The translations under genes and the position numbers were made by a program. The notes beneath the pieces were generated by a model. That model was not told where the DNA came from, did no database searches, and saw nothing but the letters and a program-made list of their open reading frames with translations. Positions 60,445 through 64,000 of a stretch of 64,000 nt of DNA are shown one piece after another; within the stretch, counting starts at the first letter, position 1, and each line of letters opens with the position of its first letter. Source of the DNA: Lysinibacillus sphaericus (lineage in GTDB: Bacteria; Bacillota; Bacilli; Bacillales_A; Planococcaceae); contig NZ_CP019980.1 in the NCBI RefSeq assembly GCF_002982115.1, positions 4,286,001-4,350,000 on the forward strand. The letters run 5' to 3'.

Positions 60445-62337
60445 TTATCCTGTTACTTCATCCGTAACTTTTTTATAGACACGTACAGAATTCCCCATAA
60501 CTTTAACCACTTTTGATTCCCAACCTTCCTTCTTCATCCTACGACCGAATTCGGTATTTCCAGCCGGTTTATGTCCCTCATCTTCACAGTAAGCTACGTA
60601 CATTGCATAAACGTCCCTGGTCCTCTTTCCGTCGATTTCATCACTATATTGATACAAAAATGAAAGGGCACTATCAGATTGAATAAAGTATTCAATTGTT
60701 TGTTGTTCGATAGTGTCCGAATTGGATAGTTTATTTCCGTTTTTGCGTATTCGCTTAATTCCTTCGAGTGCTAATTTGAGTATGTAAGACTTGGCTGTAT
60801 CACTCGAAAGTTTTTCATCTAAATTTTCATCGATAACTTTAACTTCTGCATCACAAGGAATGACAACTAAACGTCTACCAATACCACCTGACTTATCTTT
60901 AAACTGCGGCATCTTATTACAAGTAAAAATGAGAGTCGCCTTTGAACGTATAGTAATCGGAACAGAATAGATTGGTCGCAACATAACCGGATCGCCAGAT
61001 GCGAGTGTTTTGAAATTGGCTGACTTGTCCAGGTATGATGCATCGATATCATCAGCGATGTTCATTAATTTACCAGACATGCCATAAACGGCTGTATCAT
61101 CATCAAATTTATCTAATGGCACGTTCGTCTCAAGACCGTTTGTGAAAGCAGTTAACATTTTTAATAATGTTGATTTACCGTTATTCCCTTTTTCAGACTT
61201 ATAAAAGAAAACTTTATGTGGAAAGCCTTTGGTCATTAAAATATGGCCAAACATTTCTTCAATCACTATCCGCAAATCTTTTCGATTACAAGTAAAGAAA
61301 TCTAAGAATTGATCCACATGCTCGTCATAAGCATCCTCATCATATTGAACATCCAAAAAATAAGGTGTAAAACCGGCATCGATTATTATTGGCTCACCAT
61401 CATCGATAATAACTCCATTTGGCAACTGGATAACAAAATCATTGTCCTCTACTACGTTTGATTTTATTTTAAATAGCTCAATTAGCTGCTTATGTTGGGC
61501 TGGCTTCAATTTTATATGCTTATCTATTTCACGCAGTAGCTTATTGGAATCGGTAATATAACGGTCCAGTTGCTTAAAATAAATTTGATTGTTGTAATAA
61601 TGCAGATCCAGACGTTTGGCCAAAACTTCGCTCGTCATGACCATATCTTTTGGATTGAGCCATTGTTGCGAACTAGGTGCTGGCTTTTTATCTAAAACTG
61701 ATTTAATCGTATTATTTAGCTCATCATCGTCCATTGCTTCGGCAAATACTTTGGTATTGATAAAAGTTGCAAGGACCTGCAGCGTCTCATTGTCGATCAT
61801 ATCGGTGCCATACTGCTCTAGCGTTGTGAGCAAATGACTGTATATTGCACTATTGCGCCCTTGCCCTTCTTTAATGCCTAGTAAATTATGTTTTAATTTA
61901 GAAGGATACAAGAGCAAAGGAAGCTCTGGTAACGTGCTCACATCTTCAAGATAATGAGCATTTTCCATTGGTCGAAGTTTGCCATTTTGCTTAATCGTAG
62001 CTTGTGAGCGTGTGCCTGTTTTATAATCGACTTTTAAACCGGCCACTGTTGTTTTATCTGTGTAGTTTTTTATTGGTGTTGTCATGCCCTCGGCCTTTGG
62101 ACGCTTATACCAAAGGTGAAAACCTCGACTTGTTTCTACACGTAACGATGGATAGACAGAATAAATATATTCGGCAGCCTCTGAACGTGTATCAAAGTCC
62201 ACGACCACTATATCTTTTGTTAAAATGACACCGGCATCTTTATAATTTTTATGATCTGTAGAAAATATGTCGAATGAGTGTTTAGGCTTCTTTTCTTCTA
62301 GCTCGATATAGCGCAATGGTTTTATAGTAGACTTCAA
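60445..62337 (-). CDS. Phage primase-helicase (P4/D5 type)
   Basis: 630 residues. An N-terminal PrimPol-like domain has VVVDFD (44-49) and SRGFHLWYKR; a linker follows; then a D5/SF3 helicase has Walker A GNNGKST (384-390), NIADDIDASY and the sensor LIFTCNKMPQF with the arginine finger GGIGRRL. Makes primers and unwinds DNA for phage replication. Start supported by GGAGGTGC. Replication origin-like sequence lies just downstream. Confidence 0.9.
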   Translation of the reverse strand: MKSTIKPLRYIELEEKKPKHSFDIFSTDHKNYKDAGVILTKDIVVVDFDTRSEAAEYIYSVYPSLRVETSRGFHLWYKRPKAEGMTTPIKNYTDKTTVAGLKVDYKTGTRSQATIKQNGKLRPMENAHYLEDVSTLPELPLLLYPSKLKHNLLGIKEGQGRNSAIYSHLLTTLEQYGTDMIDNETLQVLATFINTKVFAEAMDDDELNNTIKSVLDKKPAPSSQQWLNPKDMVMTSEVLAKRLDLHYYNNQIYFKQLDRYITDSNKLLREIDKHIKLKPAQHKQLIELFKIKSNVVEDNDFVIQLPNGVIIDDGEPIIIDAGFTPYFLDVQYDEDAYDEHVDQFLDFFTCNRKDLRIVIEEMFGHILMTKGFPHKVFFYKSEKGNNGKSTLLKMLTAFTNGLETNVPLDKFDDDTAVYGMSGKLMNIADDIDASYLDKSANFKTLASGDPVMLRPIYSVPITIRSKATLIFTCNKMPQFKDKSGGIGRRLVVIPCDAEVKVIDENLDEKLSSDTAKSYILKLALEGIKRIRKNGNKLSNSDTIEQQTIEYFIQSDSALSFLYQYSDEIDGKRTRDVYAMYVAYCEDEGHKPAGNTEFGRRMKKEGWESKVVKVMGNSVRVYKKVTDEVTG

Positions 62338-62433
62338 ACCGTAGCACCTCCTTTCTTACTTTCTTTATTAATAACTTAAAAACCACAACTTTTTTCCGAT
62401 ATAATATGAAATATAAGGAAAGGTGGTATATCT

Positions 62434-62535
62434 ATGAGCCAATGTCCAGCATGTGATCAATACACACTAGAAATTACTCACACTGAAGATGATATTGAAA
62501 TCCGTTGTACAAATTGTGGATATGATGCAGATTAA
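62434..62535 (+). CDS. 33-residue zinc-ribbon protein
   Basis: Encodes MSQCPACDQYTLEITHTEDD and ends EIRCTNCGYDAD: CPxC and CTNC form a four-cysteine zinc ribbon. It is on the plus strand, opposite to all neighbours, behind an AAGGAAAGGTGG site and a TATAAT (62399-62404), and is closed by its own terminator. These make a small but complete transcription unit, perhaps a lysogenically expressed DNA- or RNA-binding microprotein. Confidence 0.75.
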   Translation: MSQCPACDQYTLEITHTEDDIEIRCTNCGYDAD

Positions 62536-62562
62536 CAAGGGATATATTCCCTTGTTTTTTAT
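62534..62562. terminator. Bidirectional terminator after the zinc-ribbon gene
   Basis: AACAAGGGA and TCCCTTGTT pair around TATAT, followed by TTTT; it overlaps the stop of the convergent gene. Confidence 0.88.
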
Positions 62563-62978
62563 TTAACTTCCACAGTACCATCTAAACCAACGTTATAAGG
62601 AACACCCTCATGCTCATCTTCTAAATCATCAATGCTCATTTGTTGTGGTTGTATTAATAAAGAAATATTCGTACCAGCTGCAGGATAAATGGCGTTTACT
62701 CTGTCTACATCCTCTGTTGCTACATTGAATTTGAGAACAGTCTTTTTATTGTCGCGCTGTAAGTTTACAAATTCAGCCTGAATCGACTCATATGGTCCCT
62801 CATCATCTGAAATTGTTAAAATGGTAATTTTACCTGTTAACCTTAATAGATCAGCAGCATGCTTCGTTTCATCTGATAAAATATGAAACATTAAAACTTC
62901 CTTTTTATCATCCTTTTGCATTTTCTTAAAAAGCACATTAATTTGAATATCGTTTGTTTGTACTGTTTCTGTTGTCAT
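62559..62978 (-). CDS. Phage replication-module protein of unknown function
   Basis: 139 residues from the ATG behind TAGGAG. It contains two similar beta-rich halves (KEVLMFHILSDETKHAADLL and KTVLKFNVATEDVDRVNAIY), so it may be an internal duplication. An acidic tail follows (DDLEDEHEG). Location between the polymerase and primase-helicase genes suggests a DNA-binding or polymerase accessory role, but no OB-fold motif is clear. Confidence 0.7.
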   Translation of the reverse strand: MTTETVQTNDIQINVLFKKMQKDDKKEVLMFHILSDETKHAADLLRLTGKITILTISDDEGPYESIQAEFVNLQRDNKKTVLKFNVATEDVDRVNAIYPAAGTNISLLIQPQQMSIDDLEDEHEGVPYNVGLDGTVEVK

Positions 62979-62991
62979 TGAACACACGCTC

Positions 62992-64000
62992 CTACACAAA
63001 TAATTGTTTTTGAATCATTTTCACGTACCAATTTAAGTCAATTTTCCGTTTTTCAAAGTCTTTTAACTCACCATTCCACACAATAGCTTGCTCTGGACTA
63101 TTAGAAACCTTTTGGTATTTTTCATCACGTACCTTAAAAACACCACCTCGCTTCGGATCTGTTGTTGCAAATATCCGATTTACTTTCTGGAGCTCTTTCA
63201 TCTGCATTTGGCCATCTTCAAAAACCTCACACGTTATACCGTCAAATTTGCCAGCCTTCGCAACCAATTGAAAAGCCGTTAAATCCTTTTTAAACGTATT
63301 AATGACTGTCTTTTGGATAGGTATATCATGCATATAGTAATTGACCAGGGCTGCATCGATAATAGATAAACTATTACGTTCCCATGTCCCACCCTCGAAA
63401 TTCTTCATAATCCCTTTGGCAACAATTTTCCCATCTGCATAACGGACACAATAATTATTGGCATCACGTTGAGCAATTTTATTAATCTCATTTACTTTGA
63501 AAGTTATTTCATAGTGTTTACTAAATCGCTCAATTACTTCATCGATAAACGGTCGAAACGACTTGTCCTCATACTTAACAATTAATCCATCTGTATTTGA
63601 TTGAATAAGCTCTATAAACGGCTCTAATAATACAATCAAATGGGTAAGAATGAGTTGGCCATTTACTACGATGTTGTTAAATTGTTGTGGATCAAACAAT
63701 GCATTAAATTCCGACTTGCAAGCACCTACTGCAGCATTGAGCAAAATTTTATATATTTCCTCTTTTGATTCACCTGCAGCTTGATACTTTAATCGATCCT
63801 GATATATTTTTTCGTATCGTTCAGGCATCTTGGCGGCTCTACTTATAAAGCCATTATTAATTTTTAATGTTGGAAAATACGATTTCGCATCGATGTGTAA
63901 AAAGTACCCTTCACTCAAATAATTTTCTTTCGCTGCATGCAATCCACCAAAGCCATACGTATGTGTTAATCCAGCAAGCTTATATTCAAATTGTCGTTTT
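62992..64000 (-). CDS. Phage DNA polymerase, family-B-like (5' part beyond the window)
   Basis: The frame is open to the right edge. THTYGFGGLHA is followed by the palm motifs: FLHIDAKSYFPTLKIN (motif A), KILLNAAVGACKSEFNALFD (motif B) and IQSNTDGLIVKYED (motif C, with NTD where DTD is usual). The internal TTG at 63942 is not the start. It would replicate the phage genome. No exonuclease motif is visible in the part present; the N terminus is outside the window. Confidence 0.82.
   Translation of the reverse strand, partial: KRQFEYKLAGLTHTYGFGGLHAAKENYLSEGYFLHIDAKSYFPTLKINNGFISRAAKMPERYEKIYQDRLKYQAAGESKEEIYKILLNAAVGACKSEFNALFDPQQFNNIVVNGQLILTHLIVLLEPFIELIQSNTDGLIVKYEDKSFRPFIDEVIERFSKHYEITFKVNEINKIAQRDANNYCVRYADGKIVAKGIMKNFEGGTWERNSLSIIDAALVNYYMHDIPIQKTVINTFKKDLTAFQLVAKAGKFDGITCEVFEDGQMQMKELQKVNRIFATTDPKRGGVFKVRDEKYQKVSNSPEQAIVWNGELKDFEKRKIDLNWYVKMIQKQLFV

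Overview
The window looks like a chromosome segment of a low-GC Gram-positive of the Bacillaceae/Planococcaceae, most like Lysinibacillus. This is inferred from gene families, strong AAGGAGG-type ribosome binding sites, frequent TTG/GTG starts, an S-box riboswitch, a Fur box and a PBSX-type prophage. No rRNA or tRNA gene is visible.

Positions 1-35,650 are host chromosome. In order: the 5' end of metY with its SAM riboswitch; a PlsY paralogue; an acetyl-CoA hydrolase/CoA-transferase; a frameshifted nitroreductase; a YhhN-type membrane protein; peptidase T; a DMT exporter; an iron island (a Fur box over the promoter of a probable small RNA, then a FhuF-type ferric reductase); an enolase-superfamily epimerase with a divergent regulator; NhaC; an M20 amidohydrolase; a TAXI-type TRAP system (receptor, DUF1850 protein, fused permease); two sodC lipoprotein genes separated by an IS3-family insertion; a TnpB fossil; a LysM-3D secreted protein; a signalling cluster (REC-SARP regulator, diguanylate cyclase, large hybrid kinase); and several small membrane or zinc-ribbon genes. 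Just before the prophage there is a probable structured RNA gene of about 230 nt that I cannot assign to a family.

Positions from about 35,660 to the right edge are a prophage with a contractile (PBSX/Xkd-like) tail, almost entirely on the minus strand. Read from the right edge leftwards: family-B-like DNA polymerase (cut by the window), small phage protein, primase-helicase, a GTTACA-rich putative origin or control region, late regulator, an accessory HEPN-motif gene, HNH endonuclease, TerS, TerL, portal, protease, capsid, connectors, sheath, tube, tail chaperone with a probable programmed -1 frameshift, tape measure, baseplate, fibres, XhlA-like protein, holin, amidase. Between the lysis genes and the left end lie plus-strand cargo genes and a divergent HTH/XRE pair with inverted-repeat operators. 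The integrase and the other att site must lie outside the window.

The observations I consider most novel are the Fur-controlled small RNA (about 9.46-9.63 kb), the unassigned structured RNA next to the prophage end (35.43-35.66 kb), the HEPN-motif prophage gene (57.8-59.1 kb), and the kinase/SARP/GGDEF cluster with a degenerate first kinase module.
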